A DNA stretch of 64,000 nt, taken from assembly GCF_008728515.1 (NCBI RefSeq), contig NC_044976.1:211049467-211113466 (forward strand), written 5' to 3'. The position numbers and the translations under genes are program-made. The notes under the pieces are model-generated. The model was given only the letters and a program-made list of their open reading frames with translations. It ran no database searches and had not been told where the DNA came from. This document shows positions 21,215-33,439 of the stretch, in pieces. Position 1 is the first letter of the stretch. The number at the start of each line of letters is the position of its first letter. This DNA is from Papio anubis. Lineage: Eukaryota; Chordata; Mammalia; Primates; Cercopithecidae.

Positions 21215-22905
21215 TAAGGACAAACATGTAGACCAATGAAATAGAATAGACAGCCAAGATATAAACTCTTACATATATGGTCAATTGATTTTTGACAAGG
21301 ATGCCAAGGCCATTCAATGGGGAAAGGAGGAAAGAACAGTCTTTTCAACAAATGATGCTGGGAAAGCTGCACATCCATGTGTAAATGAATGAAATTGGAG
21401 CCTTACATTATATCATATATAAAAATTAACTTGAAATTGATTGGAGACCTACATGTAAAAGCTAAAACTATAAAACTCTTAGAAGAAAACTCCTTGGGTA
21501 TGACACACCAAAAGCACAGGCAACAGGAGAAAAATAGATAAATTGGACTTTATCAAAATTAAAAACTGTTATGCATCAAAGGGCACTATCAAAAGAGTGA
21601 AAAGACAGCCCAGCAAATGGGAGAAATATTTGCAAATCATGTATCTGATAATGCATTAATATCTAGACTACATAAAGAACCCCTACAACTCAACAACAAC
21701 AAAAAACTCCACACAACCCAATTCAGAAATAGGAAAAAGATCTGAGTAGACATTACTCCAGTAATATACTAATGGCCTAAAAGCACATGGAAAGAAACTC
21801 ACCATGATTAATCATTAGGGAAATGCAAATCAAAGCCACAATGACATACCACTTCACACCTACTAGAAGGGCTATCATCAAAAAACAAAACAAAACACAA
21901 AAACAAGTGATAGTAAAGATGTGGAGAAATTAGAACCCTGTCGTACTGCTGATGGGAATGTGAAATGGTGTGGCCACTGTGGAAAGCAATTTGGTAGTTC
22001 CACAAAAAGTTAAACATAGAATTATTGTGAGCTCATGCCTGTAATCCCAGTGCTTTGGGAAGCTTAAGCAGGATGATCACTTGAGGCCAAGAGTACAATG
22101 ACCAGCCTGGGCAACATAGTAAGACCCCATCTCTACAGAAAAAAATTTAAAAATTAGCTGGGTGTGGTGGCACATACCTGTAGTCTCACCCAACTACTCA
22201 GGAGGCTGAAGCAGAAGGATCCCTTGAGCCCAGAAGTTTGGGGTTGCAGTGAGCTGTGATCATGTCACCGTGCTCCACCCTGGGCAACAGAGTGAGACCC
22301 TGTCTCAAAACAAAAAATTAAAAATAATTGCCATATGATCTAGTAATCCTATTCCTAGGTATATACACAAAAGAATTGAAAGTAGGGACTCAAACAGATA
22401 TTTGTATGCTAATGTTCATAATAGGATTATTCAAAATAGCCAAAAAGTAGAAACAACTCAAATGCCCATCAAAAGATGAATGATACATGGAATGTGGTAT
22501 ATACATACAATAGAATATTATACAGGCATATTTTGAAAGAAATGAAATTCTAGTACATGCTACAATAGGGATGAACCTTGAAAACATTACGATAAGTGAA
22601 ATAAGCCAAGCACAAAAGGACAAATATTATATGATCCCAATGATAAGAGGTACCTATAATAGGCAAATTCATAGAGACAGAAAGTAGAATGGTGGCTACC
22701 AGAAGCTGAGAAGAGGGGAGAATGAGAAGTTAGTGTTTAATGGGTAGAGAGTTTCTGTTTAAGATGATGAAAAAATTCTGGAGACGAATAGTAGTAACGG
22801 TTGCACAACACTGTAAATGTACCCAATGCCACTGAATGATACCCTTAAAAATGGTTAGAAAGGAAAATTTTCTGTTATGTATATTTTACCACATTTTTGT
22901 GAAAA
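21215..22905 (+). mobile_element. L1 LINE 3' part with nested Alu
   Basis: Sense L1 ORF2 3' sequence and 3' UTR. Landmarks are AATAGAATAGACAGCCAAGA, TTTTCAACAAATGATGCTGG, AAGCCACAATGACATACCAC and GGATGAACCTTGAAAACATT, ending in an A/G-rich tail. All frames are broken. The divergence suggests an L1MA/L1PB-age copy. An Alu splits it at about 22025. Confidence 0.85.
22028..22325 (+). mobile_element. Old Alu nested in L1
   Basis: An Alu lacking its first bases starts at about GAGCTCATGCCTGTAATCCC and ends CCTGTCTCAAAACAAAAAAT. The J-type sequence GGCCAAGAGTACAATGACC suggests an old copy. A possible A/T-rich duplication (ATAATTG / AATTATTG) flanks it. Confidence 0.9.
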
Positions 22906-23381
22906 AAGAAAAAAGCATGTGCGAGTTGTGCTTGCATCTCACTCTCTCAAGAGTGGGAGAAGTAAACTACTGTAACCAGCTGATGAAGCAAGCTGAACTC
23001 AGTATGCTGCAACCAAAAAGCAACTTGTTCTCGCTACTCATTTCAAATGTTTTCTGATCACCTGCTCCTTCCTGCCCTTAGATGGGATTTTGGCAGCTTC
23101 CAAAGCTTTTCTGCTCCCTTGCAGTTGACATCAAGGCCAGAACATTGTAAAAGATGAAAAGCTAAAACTCACGTAAAACTCGCTTGTCCACCCTCCAAGA
23201 TAGAGCCAGCGTCAGGCCTGTAGAACTTCTGTGAGTGGAGGTGGGAAGGATAACAAGTTTAGCTTCCTCCATTTTCTTGATCCACTACCTGTAGATGCTG
23301 CTCTGGGCCCCTTTGAGATGGTGAGGGGAAAAAAATCTTCCTTGATTGGTAAAGTTGTAGTCTGATATTGGTGCTCTCTGC

Positions 23382-23626
23382 CAGGCACGGTGGCTCATGC
23401 CTGTAATCCCAGCACTTTGAGAGGCTGAGATGAGTTCAAGACCAGCCTGGCCAACATGGTGAAATCCTGTCTCTACTAAAAATACGAAAATTAGCTAGGT
23501 GAGGTGGCATGCACCTGTAATCCCAGCTACTCGGGAGGCTGAGGCAGGAGATTCACTTGAACCCAGGAGACAGTAATCCAGCCTGGGCAACAGATTGCGA
23601 CTTTGTCTTAAAAAGAAAAAAAAAAC
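23382..23626 (+). mobile_element. Alu with internal deletions
   Basis: An Alu runs from GCCAGGCACGGTGGCTCATG to an A-rich tail. It lacks parts of both arms. CTGATATTGGTGCTCTCT before it and CTGATAGTGGTGCTCTCT after it form the target-site duplication. Confidence 0.93.
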
Positions 23627-24740
23627 TGATAGTGGTGCTCTCTAATTGTAGCAAATTTTAAATGCTGGGTTTTTGTCTTCTAGGGTGATTTGCAGGTTCT
23701 CTAGAGAAACTGAGATCTCTGGCATCTTTCTCACACAACTCTCTCGACAGAGGCAATGCCTTTCGTAGCTGGCTGCTGGGATCTCGCTCTCTGCCCCCGC
23801 TTGGGGACCCTCCCAAGTTGACCCAGTCTGGCCCCTCTACTGAGAGTCTAGCATCTGGGCCTCTGTACATATGTATGCATCTTTTACCCTGCCAAATTCT
23901 GGAAGTGGTCTACTGCAGAGAGCTGGCCAGCCCCAGGCTCTCCCTGTCAGTGCCCCTGGGATGGAAAGAAATGGGGAGATGTCATGGCTCCTCCATGACT
24001 CTGAAAACTCTCTCTGTGGGAGCGCTCATTAAGGATATCCTTGAGCTCCTACTGAACTCGTTGCCTTCTCTTAAATAGTCTGAAGGTGAGCAGGAGCTAA
24101 TGCTTGCAGAACTGGTTCCCAGTGCCTGCACACATCCTCCTCCATGGGCCATCTAGCCCTGTCCTTTAGACAGAAAGAGGTTCATTTAAAACCCTCTAAA
24201 CACCCTCTTACATTGGAACATTAAGTTATCACAATACCTATACTCCAAGGAAGTCCTTTGCAAAGTATAGGGGAGCGAGGAATGGAGACACGTTTCATTT
24301 GACATTCTTGTTTGGAAACTGATAACCCCTAGCCTTCTGCATCGTAACGTGATAGCAGAGAGGGAACTTCAATCAAGCATTATTTTTTCCCAGGGTTGAG
24401 ACACATTCTTCCCTGGCCCCTCTAACCTTGGTCTCTGGTGAGCAGCAGAAGAGCCCTTACTGAAAATCTTGCGAAACACGTGTGCACCTTTCCTACCTTA
24501 GGAAATGCAATTTAGTGAATGTGATTGAACTTTTTTTAAAAAACAGGAGAATCTAGCATGCCTTAAGGTTCTGAATGTCAATGCTTCTAGTGCATACAGC
24601 TCCTCAGATGGGTGAGATGTAGGGATCAGCTTAATACATAAACTGTGTATCTGTCCACATCCCCTCAACCCCCAAATACATACATTTGTTTTTAAAATAA
24701 AATCTCACATGTTACATTGCTGTTAAAAAATGGAGTTTAT

Positions 24741-25045
24741 GGCCAGGCGCGGTGGCTCACACCTGTAATCCCAGCACTTTAGGAGGCTGAGGCGGGCGGA
24801 TCACGAGGTCAGGAGATCAAGACCATCCTGGATAACATGGTGAAACCCTGTCTCTACTAAACATACAAAAAATTAGCCGGGCTTGGTGGTGGGCACCTGT
24901 AGTCCCAGTTACTCGGGAGACTGAGACAGGAGAATGGCGTGAACCCGGGAGGCGGAGCTTGCAGTGAGCCAAGATTGCACCACTGCACTCCAGCCTGGGC
25001 GACAGAGTAAGACTCCATCTCAAAAATAAATAAATAAATAAATAA
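24741..25045 (+). mobile_element. AluY element
   Basis: Full-length Alu with AluY-type GAATGGCGTGAACCCGGGAG and an (AAAT)n tail. Target-site copies AAAATGGAGTTTA and AAAATGCAGTTTA flank it. Confidence 0.95.
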
Positions 25046-25289
25046 AATGCAGTTTACATGACAGAGGAGGAGGTAGGAAAGAGTAAACATTTAATTTCCA
25101 GAAGAAACTGGTGGTTATTGAAGTTATGATTAATTTACATATATATATCTCCACACCAACACCCATTATAGTGAAAGTTCGGTACACTGGGGTCAAAGAG
25201 AACATTTATAAGTTTCCTGAGGGAGGAAAATTAAAACAAGCTGTATACAAAGCATCAAGGATCAGAATAGCTTATAATCAGCAACAGAA

Positions 25290-25460
25290 GCTGATCAGAA
25301 TACAGTCCTTATAACAGCAATACTAGAAGCAAAAAGACAATGGAGTAATATCTTCGAAATATTTAAAGAAAATAATTTCCAGCCTAAAATTCTGTACTCA
25401 ACCAAATGTCAACAAAGTGCAAGGAAAGATCAGGATATTTTCAGATATGCAACTATCAAA
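25290..25460 (+). repeat. Possible old L1 fragment
   Basis: The text AGCCTAAAATTCTGTACTCA and the neighbouring A-rich sequence resemble diverged L1-type sequence. Weak. Confidence 0.3.
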
Positions 25461-25729
25461 AACATATCTATCTTCCAGGCCCTATTTCTGAATATGAGTG
25501 ACCAAAATGAGGGAATAAACCATGGTGAAGAAAGACATAGTATATAAGCTTGAGGATGAGGGAATTCCCAAAATGATGATGAAGGGGGATGGTAGCAGGA
25601 CAGCCATGCCCCTGTGTATATAAGGCATCAGTCCAGACTGCAGGGGTATGACTCAAGAGAAAGCCGTGTTGAGGAGTGTGGTCACCAAGATGCCTTCTGC
25701 TCTTCTGTCATCTTTTTATTCTGAAAACG

Positions 25730-26240
25730 TAAGGGTGAGCCTGGCCCAGAGTCTTAACAGTACCTGGTCACCAAGGGCCATGTAATGTTGAAGCTCCTGC
25801 CTACCTCTTTGTCCCCTGCCATAGGCATTAGCTGAGTATACTCATTTCACCTCAAAGGAGTTCTTCATAGATTTATGCTGGAAACTGAAGTTGGCCATCA
25901 TGAATCCAGAAGCAGAAAATGCACAGCAACCTATTGCTCCAACAGCATTTCCGCCAGATGACTGGTACCAGGCCTACATGTCAGACCAGCTGAGGACCCA
26001 ACCATGGGCCTTGTGTCATGGTAGCACTCTTTCCACATATGGACCCTTATAATATTCATGGAAGCTGAAGCCAAACTAACTCACAGCAATTATTCCACCT
26101 GCTTTTTTCTAGAGTCTTTTTCTGACAGTGCCAATATCATTTCTTTGCTTATACAGCTAGGTGTGTGTTTGCTTTTGACTTTTTATAATGATTGCCTTTC
26201 ATGGTCATTTATATGTAAAAAATAATAAAATAGCAAAATA
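25730..26240 (+). other. Unassigned block with exon-like features
   Basis: A pyrimidine tract and AG (CTTTGTCCCCTGCCATAG, ending at about 25825) precede a frame of about 75 codons that stops near 26053. It contains MNPEAENAQQ and PPDDWYQAYMSDQ. AATAATAAAATAG near 26220 could serve as a polyadenylation signal. I recognise no family. It may be an old repeat, a decayed retrocopy or an unannotated non-coding exon. Confidence 0.25.
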
Positions 26241-26840
26241 CTTCCTTGAGAAAAATAGGTAGATAAGAAAGACATAAATACACTTATGAAGGACATTAGA
26301 AACACGGGGACAGGTTTATGAAGTTGTACATTAAAATTTAAGTAATGTGCATAGTTCTGTTGAAACTAAAATTATCAAAGTATGTGGTCTGGGTTTAGAA
26401 GGCAATTTTCTAAAATTATTAGTTTTGTAAGAGTGTAGGAACATGAGTGATTTTCAATGTTGTTTGAATCTGCTGCCATATCATTTCTGCAACTGAGAAA
26501 ATGTAAGTACAAATGCATCCGGTAGCTCTATAAATGACCATAATAGCTGTGACTTACTCCTGCATATAACAACTAAGATGTTCCCAAAAGCTTCTGCCAT
26601 AATGTGCATTTATACCTATTATCAATACTTCTCCTCCTACTCTCTGTTTAGCCCACCATTCCACTGAGGTAGCCTTTCTCAAGGTCGCTAGCATCCACAT
26701 TCCGATGGTTAATTTTCAGTCCTCATCTTAAGTAGGCCCTCACCAGTACTTGGCAAGGTTGACTGCTCCTTCATACTTTAATGCTTATTCATAGATATTT
26801 CAGTATCTAGTTCTAAAATACTACATCACATAAATAACAG

Positions 26841-27182
26841 TGCTATGGTCCAAATGTTTATGTCCCCCCGAAATTCATATGTTGAAACCTAACTCCAAGG
26901 TGATAGTACTAAGAGTTGGAACCTTTGGGAGGTCATTAGGTCATGAGGGTTCCACCCCCATAAATGGGATTAGTGCCTTCATGACAGGGCTTGAGGGAAC
27001 CTGTTTGTCCCTTCCACCATGTGAGGGCACCATCTATGAGGAACAGGCCCTCACTAGATACTGGATCTTGCCAGAACCTTGATTTTGGACTTCCCAGCCT
27101 TCAGAACTGTGAGAAATTTCCATTGTTGATAAATTACCCAGTCCAAGGCATTTTGGTATAGCAGCAGGAATGGACTAAGACA
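26841..27182 (+). mobile_element. MaLR LTR, MLT1 type
   Basis: Begins TGCTATGGTCCAAATG and ends TGGACTAAGACA. MLT1 landmarks are AATTCATATGTTGAAACC, GGGAGGTCATTAGGTCATGA, CCATGTGAGGGCACC and TTCAGAACTGTGAGAAAT. The flanks AACAG / AACAA look like a decayed 5-bp target-site duplication. Confidence 0.85.
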
Positions 27183-27232
27183 AACAATATAACATAAAAT
27201 ATAATTACTAAATCTAAACACTGGACAATAAT

Positions 27233-27534
27233 TTCTTTTTTTTTTTTTTTTTTGTGAGACAGTCTCGCTCTGTCGCCCAGGCTGGAGTGCAGTGGCGCAA
27301 TCTCGGCTCACTGCAACCTCCACCTCCCGGGTTCATGCCATTCTCCTGCCTCAGCCTCCCGAGTAGCTGGGACTACAGGCACCCACCACCATGCCCGGCT
27401 AATTTTTTGTATTTTTAGTAGAGACAAGGTTTCACTGTGTTAGCCAGGATGGTCTCGATCTCCTGACCTCGTGATCTGCCTGCCTTGGCCTCCCAAAGTG
27501 CTGGGATTACAGGCGCGAGCCACTGTGCCCAGCC
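27233..27534 (-). mobile_element. AluY element
   Basis: Full-length Alu in reverse orientation with a T tail. Target-site copies ACAATAATTTCT / CCAATAATTTCT flank it. GGTCTCGATCTCCTGACCTC is AluY-like. Confidence 0.95.
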
Positions 27535-27799
27535 AATAATTTCTTTTTATCATCAAACATCTACTTGGCATCCAATTTACAATTTTCTCATGCATTTTAA
27601 ATTATTTTTGAGTTTGGTTGTTGAGTCAAGATCTAAATACAGTCCACACACTGTGGTTGGATGGTGTTTCTTTAAAGTCCTTTTAAGCTATAGCTCTCCT
27701 CCTCCTTCCTTTTTTCTTCCTAGGCAATTTCTTTATTGAATAAACTGGATTGTCCATCCAATGGCTCTTTCCTTTTCAAAACAGCTTTTTTTCTTGGCT

Positions 27800-29010
27800 T
27801 CTAGGATGATCCTTTCTCTTGGTTCTCCTCCTATCTCACTAGCCACTCATATTTAGTCAGTGGTTCTTCTTGATCACTCTGACCTCCCAACTCTGGTATG
27901 TTCAGGGTTTGATCCTCACCTTGCCTTCTTCTTTATCTGCATTGATTCCCAGGTGAGCTCGTCCAGCCTAATGACTTGAAATACAACACCATCTGAATGC
28001 TGATGACTCCCGAGCTGTGCCCTGAATCCTGGACTCTTACGTCTGGTTATTCAACATCCACAATTGTTTAATAGAATTCTCAAGCTTAACATACCCTGAA
28101 CTGACTCCTAATTTCCCCCCACCCCAAAATCTGCTCCTTCTATTGGCTTCCTCCCAAACATAGTACATGATAATTCCATCTTTTTTATTTCTTAGGGCCA
28201 GAATCCCTGGAGTTATCCTTGATCCTTCTCTTGCTCTCATACCCCCATCTAATCTATTAGGACATCTGTCACATCTACCTTCACACAATCTGACCACTTC
28301 GCACAACCTCTGTCACTAGCGCCCTAATCTAAACCACTGTCATCTCTTACTTGCATGACTGAAATTGCTATTTAACTGCCTTCCTGGCTTCTACTCTCTT
28401 TCCCTTTCAGTTTATTCTCCTCAAAGCAGCTGGAATGAGTCTTTTCAAATGCACGTCAGATCATGTCACTATTCTGCTCAAAAACTTCCCATCTCAGAGT
28501 AAAAGCCAAAGTCCTAAAGCAGCCTATAAGATCGTACATGATCTGGACACCACCCCCTGACTCTCTTGCCTTCTCTCTCTACCTCTCTCTCTCATCCCAC
28601 GCCACCTCAGTCACACTGGTCTCGGTTGTTTCTCAGATATGTGAAGCACACACTGATCTCAGGACTTTGCACCTGCTGTCCCTGGAACATCCTTCTACCA
28701 TTTATCCACATGACTTGCTACCTCACTTCTTTCAGGTTTCTGCCCAGAAATCTTTCTATTAATGGGGAATTCCCTCATCTCCCTGCCTCTTTTACTTTGA
28801 TTTTTACCCCCCACTCTAATACACACACAATTCCTCTCTCTTTATAGCACAGTTGCCCACTGATACATTATTTATTTGTTTGTTTGTCTGTCTTCTGCCT
28901 TAGTCTATAAACTTGAGAAGCTATTTTATTCACTGCTGTATCCTCAGTGTCTAAAACAGCCTCTAGCATGAAGTATGTGTTCAGTAAATATTTGCTAGAT
29001 GAATTGATGG
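27800..29010 (+). mobile_element. Long L2 LINE 3' fragment
   Basis: About 1.2 kb follows the L2 consensus in order. Landmarks are TGCTGATGACTCCCGAGCTG, CAGATCATGTCACTATTCTG, AAAGTCCTAAAGCAGCCTAT, GGACTTTGCACCTGCTGTCC and the terminal TATTCACTGCTGTATCCTCA...CAGTAAATATTTGCTAGATG. Frames are broken. Confidence 0.85.
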
Positions 29011-29702
29011 TGAATGCAATAATACATACATTAGACTTGTAGGAAAAGTGGTTCTCCAGATATCACTATACAGTGGTTTGAAAGCTTTAAAGGAAAAAGG
29101 AGGAGAAACAAATGGGGTTGGGGGATTTTTCTTTAAATAATATCATACTGTGCTCTCCTAACAGATAGTTAGAGGTGGACACCAAGAAGACAGTACTGGA
29201 ATTGGAGGTGCTCTGAAATGCCATCTGCTTCATCTCTGAATGCAAGTTCTTGAAGAATGTTTTAAAAAGTGGACTACCAAGAAATAGGAAATTTATCTAA
29301 CTCACCTAAGCCATAGGAAGTTAACTAATTGTTGAGAAACATTAAACAACTTCTCCTTCCCATAAAAAGCTGAAAATTGGAAACCCTGAGTCAATAGCAG
29401 TTGGATTAAATGGGATTGGAGATTGCAATGACTGGGAAGGAGATGTGCAGAAAGGCACCTTCTAATTCAACTGACCCCTTACCTTGAAAAGCTGTCCTCA
29501 TAATCAGGAGCCACTCCTTCCTCATCCTTGGCTCACCTTATTATTTCAATCGAAGGACAATGCACAAAGGAAGAAGAGCATTTGTATTCCCTATGACCTC
29601 TAAAAATGTTTGTGGTAGAAATGACAGGTGCTGAAATACATTTCATTTTTAGAAGTTCAAATTTCCATATCCAGTACAGTGGCAAGAATAAGTGTGACAT
29701 TA

Positions 29703-30000
29703 CTTTTTTTTTTTTTTTGAGAAGGAGTCTCACTTTATCACCCAGGCTGGAGTGTAGTGGTGTGATCTCAGCTCACTGTAACCTCCGACTCCCAGGTTCA
29801 AGTGATTCTCCTGCCTCAGCCTCCCAAGTAGCTGAGATCACAGGCGCCCACCACCACATCCAGCTAATTTTCATATTTTAGTAGAGACAGGGTTTTGCCA
29901 TATTGGCCAGGCTGGTCTTGAACTCCTGACCTCAGGTGGTCCACCCGCTTCGGCCTCCCAAAGTGCTGGGATTACAAGCGTGAGCCACCGTGCCAGGCCA
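29703..30000 (-). mobile_element. Alu element (S-like)
   Basis: Full-length reverse Alu from a T17 tail to GTGAGCCACCGTGCCAGGCC. GCCAGGCTGGTCTTGAACTC places it with AluS rather than AluY. Confidence 0.95.
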
Positions 30001-30129
30001 AACTTTACTTTCCGTGGCATTGTGAAGAAGGCAAAAAAGGTTTGAGGTGAGAAGAGACACAAGAGGGAGAAAATATTACCCAGTTTTCTTATTTGGTCTC
30101 TACTCATTCCTTTTCCCTCTCAAGCAGTA

Positions 30130-30172
30130 TACACAACACACACATGTGCACACGCACACACACACACACCGT
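30130..30172 (+). repeat. (CA)n microsatellite
   Basis: Interrupted CA repeat about 350 bp before the first WDR64 coding exon. Confidence 0.9.
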
Positions 30173-30525
30173 CTGTGGGGAAAAAAAATCTCAATCTCCT
30201 CCTTATGAAGGAAGTAGGATGTTACAGAGATATTATGATGCAATGAGGACCCTATGAAGGACACTGATAACATTGTGAGGTCAGGATTTTTACTGAAATG
30301 TTTGTCTATATGAAATGTATCAGACCTAAATCAGCTTTCCTACCTGCCAGCCTCCTGGTGGCAAGTCTTACTCCTACCCGCAGCATGGGATTTTAAGATC
30401 AAAGGAATTAGACCTAGGGCAAAAACTGAGACAGCAGGGAGGCACTGTAACAACTGGAAAGTTTTCCAAATTGGTAAACTTGCAGTATTCTTTCTGTACA
30501 GAAGTAAAAGATCCCCTATGTCCCT

Positions 30526-30670
30526 ATGGATATCAGCAAGGAAAAGCATTTCAACATGGCACTTCAAATCAGCAATTTCAAAAAGGCTTTGAACGGGTTT
30601 GAAAAATTGGTTGAACAAACAGCAACCCAGAAAAGAGATGAAAGAGCAGGCTTATTTATCCATAAAGAAG
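30526..30670 (+). CDS. WDR64: WDR64 coding exon 1 (residues 1-48)
   Basis: Encodes the N-terminus MDISKEKHFNMALQ... to FIHKE plus the first base of Asp49. The donor is GAAG|GTAAGA. It matches my memory of the N-terminus of human WD-repeat protein 64, a protein of about 1,080 residues whose function is poorly known. The segment is charged and predicted helical, with no signal peptide. The start is not certain. ATG at 30526 has C at -3, whereas Met11 (30556) sits in a strong AACATGG context. An out-of-frame ATG at 30518 opens a 24-codon frame over the start. A pyrimidine tract with AG (TATTCTTTCTGTACAG, ending 30500) could be a 3' splice site, so an upstream non-coding exon is possible. No CpG island lies here. 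Confidence 0.9.
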
Positions 30671-31439
30671 GTAAGATCAGTGATTATACGATAGTCCAAT
30701 TGGGTCTGTTGGTTAGAACTGAAAAAGGTTTTAAGCCATCAGAGAGAAGCATCAGAGCTTAATGTGAAAGAATGGGTGCTGAGAGGGGATGAAGACCTGG
30801 GTTCTTGTTCTTTCTGTGTCCCTAAATAACAAAGTGGACATGAGGAAGCTTTTGTTTTGTTTTTGTTTTTGTTTTTTCTTCTCTGAACCTAAGTTGCTTC
30901 GATGGTAAAACTATGGGATTGGATTAAGTGACGTCCAGTGGTGTTCTGTAGACACTGCCATTTGATGGCTCACTGGTTGACCTGGGATCCTCAGTAGTGT
31001 ATAGCACTGCTCTTTCTTAGCCCAAAGATACCATGAGACCATAAAGAGTTTCATAAGAAGTGCAGCTTCCTGCCTCACCATGATTCCATTGTCTTGGCCA
31101 CGCTCCATATCTCTAGGCAGGAATGATCTTGAGGATGCAAGCTATGGGGAATATGGTGGACAGTGGTCTCACAGGAGGATTTGCAGCAGAGATACCAGTG
31201 CATAGACAAGATTCAAGGGGAGTGGTGTAGTGTACAGCTTTGGCATATTGAGGACAGCTGTGAAAAATAAAGCTAAATGGCAGAGTGGAAGACTAACAGA
31301 ACAAACCCTGCTGTTGCAATGAAAGGAGCAGAGCCCATATAATTGCTAAAGGGATAGTATAGCCAGCCTCAGAGTGTGCCAGGCTGCATAATAATATGTA
31401 AGTGAAAATCTTGACTTTGGGTGTTCAAACCCAAACTGG

Positions 31440-31920
31440 TATTAATTGAATAGTATTTAATAATTTATAGTCATGTTAATCAATGTAATTATGTTCATTT
31501 TATTTGTGGGAAAAAATGGGAGCTGAAGATAAATCATTTGCGCAAGTTATCCAACTTCTTTTCTTTTTTTTTTTTTTTTTATTTTGAGACGGAGTTTCGT
31601 TCTTGTTGCCCAGGCTGGAGTGAAATGGTGTGATCTCAGCTCACTGCAACCTCCGCCTCCCAGGTTCAAGCGATTCTCCTGCCTCAGCCTCCCAAGTAGC
31701 TGGGATTACAGGCGCCCACCACGCCCGGCTAATTTTTTGTATTTTTAGTAGAGACGGGGTTTCACCAAGTTGGCCAGGCTGGTCTTGAACTCCCGACCTC
31801 AGGTGATCCACCACCATGGCCTCCCAAAGTGCTGGGATTACACGCATGAGCCACCGCGCCCAGCCAAAGTCACCCAGCTTCTAAGTGTTAAAGCTAAGAC
31901 TTGGACCTTTTGGGTATGCT
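31440..31920 (-). repeat. MIR SINE split by an Alu
   Basis: Antisense MIR sequence occurs at 31440-31560 and resumes at 31866-31920 (AAAGTCACCCAGCTTCTAAG). The Alu lies between. TTATCCAACTTCTT and GTCACCCAGCTTCT on the two sides may be a decayed target-site duplication. Confidence 0.55.
31561..31865 (-). mobile_element. Alu element (S-like)
   Basis: Full-length reverse Alu, T tail through GCCACCGCGCCCAGCC, with GGCTGGTCTTGAACTCCCGA. Confidence 0.95.
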
Positions 31921-32119
31921 TTTTTGGTGATTGGGAACTTGACTGGGCTTTCTAAACTACTCAACAAAACTTGCATTCTTTCCTAGTCAGTTTGTTTTAC
32001 CTCTCTTTAATTGGTTTTTCAAATCCTTGACACTTTTTCTGAATTCTCTGTGGGATGTCTGCTTCTCTCAGCCAACTTTTCTATGTCATAAAAGAAAGCA
32101 AGGCCAAAAGACAAGAATT

Positions 32120-32690
32120 CTCTCAACCCCCCTTTTTCCACTTCTGAATCACTGAAAGCAGCAGCTGTCCTTTCTATTTCTCCTCCCCTTCAAGGCTATC
32201 AGTTTGCTGCAGCAGCTTCAAAATCTCCTTTTCTACTGGATTTGTCCTCTCAATCTAAAAATATACTCAAGCATCATGACCTTGACTTTCTCTTTTCTTT
32301 AAGCTTCCTCTGTATGCCTCTCCTTTCCTTCTGCACTGAATTTCCTGACAATATCTCCACTTAACTTTCAATCTACTCAGGCCTGGCTTCTCTGGTCACT
32401 TTGCTGAAAATGCTCTAACCAAGCTATCTGATAACCTAATATAGTTGCCAAATTCAATAAATTGTTTTCATTTTCCAGCCGACTTGGCCATTGTACTAGA
32501 TTAACAGTGTTAGCTGCCTCTGCTTCGAGAAACTTCCTTGTCCTGCATCTTTCATCATATCATTCTTATTTTTCCCGTCTCAATTCCTTCTTTGCTTCTT
32601 TTTCTCCTTGAGCTTTGCCTACTGTGTTCTCTCTCAGTCTTAGAGCATAGCTACCATTTAATTAGTTTCCTAAGCCAGATATCTTGGTAC
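32120..32690 (+). mobile_element. Probable diverged L2 fragment
   Basis: Pyrimidine-rich sequence with TCACTTTGCTGAAAATGCTC, ATCTGATAACCTAATATAG and a CTTGGCCATTGTACTAG stretch resembles the internal L2 region. Boundaries are uncertain. Confidence 0.4.
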
Positions 32691-32693
32691 AAG

Positions 32694-33043
32694 CTGAGCA
32701 TCCCTAATCCAAAAATCCAAAATCTAAAACGCTCCAAAATTCAAAACTTCTTGAGAGCTGACATGAGATAGGGGCATATTAATATTTGCTTTCTGATGAT
32801 TCAATGCACACAAACTTTGTTTCATGCACAGAATTATTAAAACTATTGTGTAAAATTACCTCCAGGCTCTATGTATAAGGTGTATATTAAATGTAAATAA
32901 ATTTCGTGTTTAAAGTTGTGTCCTATTCCCAAGACCTCTCACTATGTACAGTACAGTATATAAATATCCCAAAGTCTGAAAAAAATCCATAATCTGAAAT
33001 ACTTCCAGTTCCAAGTATTTTGGATAATGGATACTCAACCTCT
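32694..33043 (+). mobile_element. MER2-type Tigger DNA transposon
   Basis: A 350-bp non-autonomous element with terminal inverted repeats: GAGCATCCCTAATCCAAAAA on the left and TTTTGGATAATGGATACTC on the right. Inside are TGCACACAAACTTTGTTTCA and TAAGGTGTATATTAAATG, as in MER2. Confidence 0.85.
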
Positions 33044-33115
33044 GCAACCTTTCACTATGTCATGGTATCTATCTCTTGGCTTGTTACAATAGCCTATTAC
33101 TGTAATAGTCTTCTT

Positions 33116-33418
33116 GGCCAGGCGTGGTGGCTCACGCCTGTAATGTTAGCACTTTGGGAGGCCAAGGCGGGTGGATCACGAAGTCAGGAGTTCAAGACCA
33201 GCCTTGCCAACATGGTGAAACCCTGTTTCTACTGAAAATACAAAAATTAGCTGGCCATGGTGACGCATGCCTGTAGTCCCACTTACTCGGGAGGCTGAGC
33301 CAGGAGAATTGCTTGAACCAGGACCCGGGAGGCGGAGGTTGCAGTGAGCCAAGATCACACCATTGCACTCCAGCTTGGGCTACAGAGTAAGACTCTGTCC
33401 CCCTTCACCCCCCAAAAA
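33116..33418 (+). mobile_element. Alu element
   Basis: Full-length Alu starting GGCCAGGCGTGGTGGCTCAC. Its tail is CACCCCCCAAAAAA. AATAGTCTTCTT / AATAGTCTTTTT flank it as target-site copies. Confidence 0.95.
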
Positions 33419-33439
33419 ATAGTCTTTTTGCCGAGTTAA

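Larger units (their letters stand above)
18070..30500. other. Intergenic region between OPN3 and WDR64
   Basis: Head-to-head spacer between the OPN3 start and the first WDR64 coding exon. Besides the repeats listed separately I see nothing in 18341-19380, 23045-23360, 23645-24740, 27540-27800 or 29015-29700. No second CpG island is present, so WDR64 seems to use a CpG-poor promoter. Confidence 0.7.

Noticed and set aside
25020..25045. (AAAT)n run as an independent feature
   Set aside because: It is simply the tail of the AluY at 24741.
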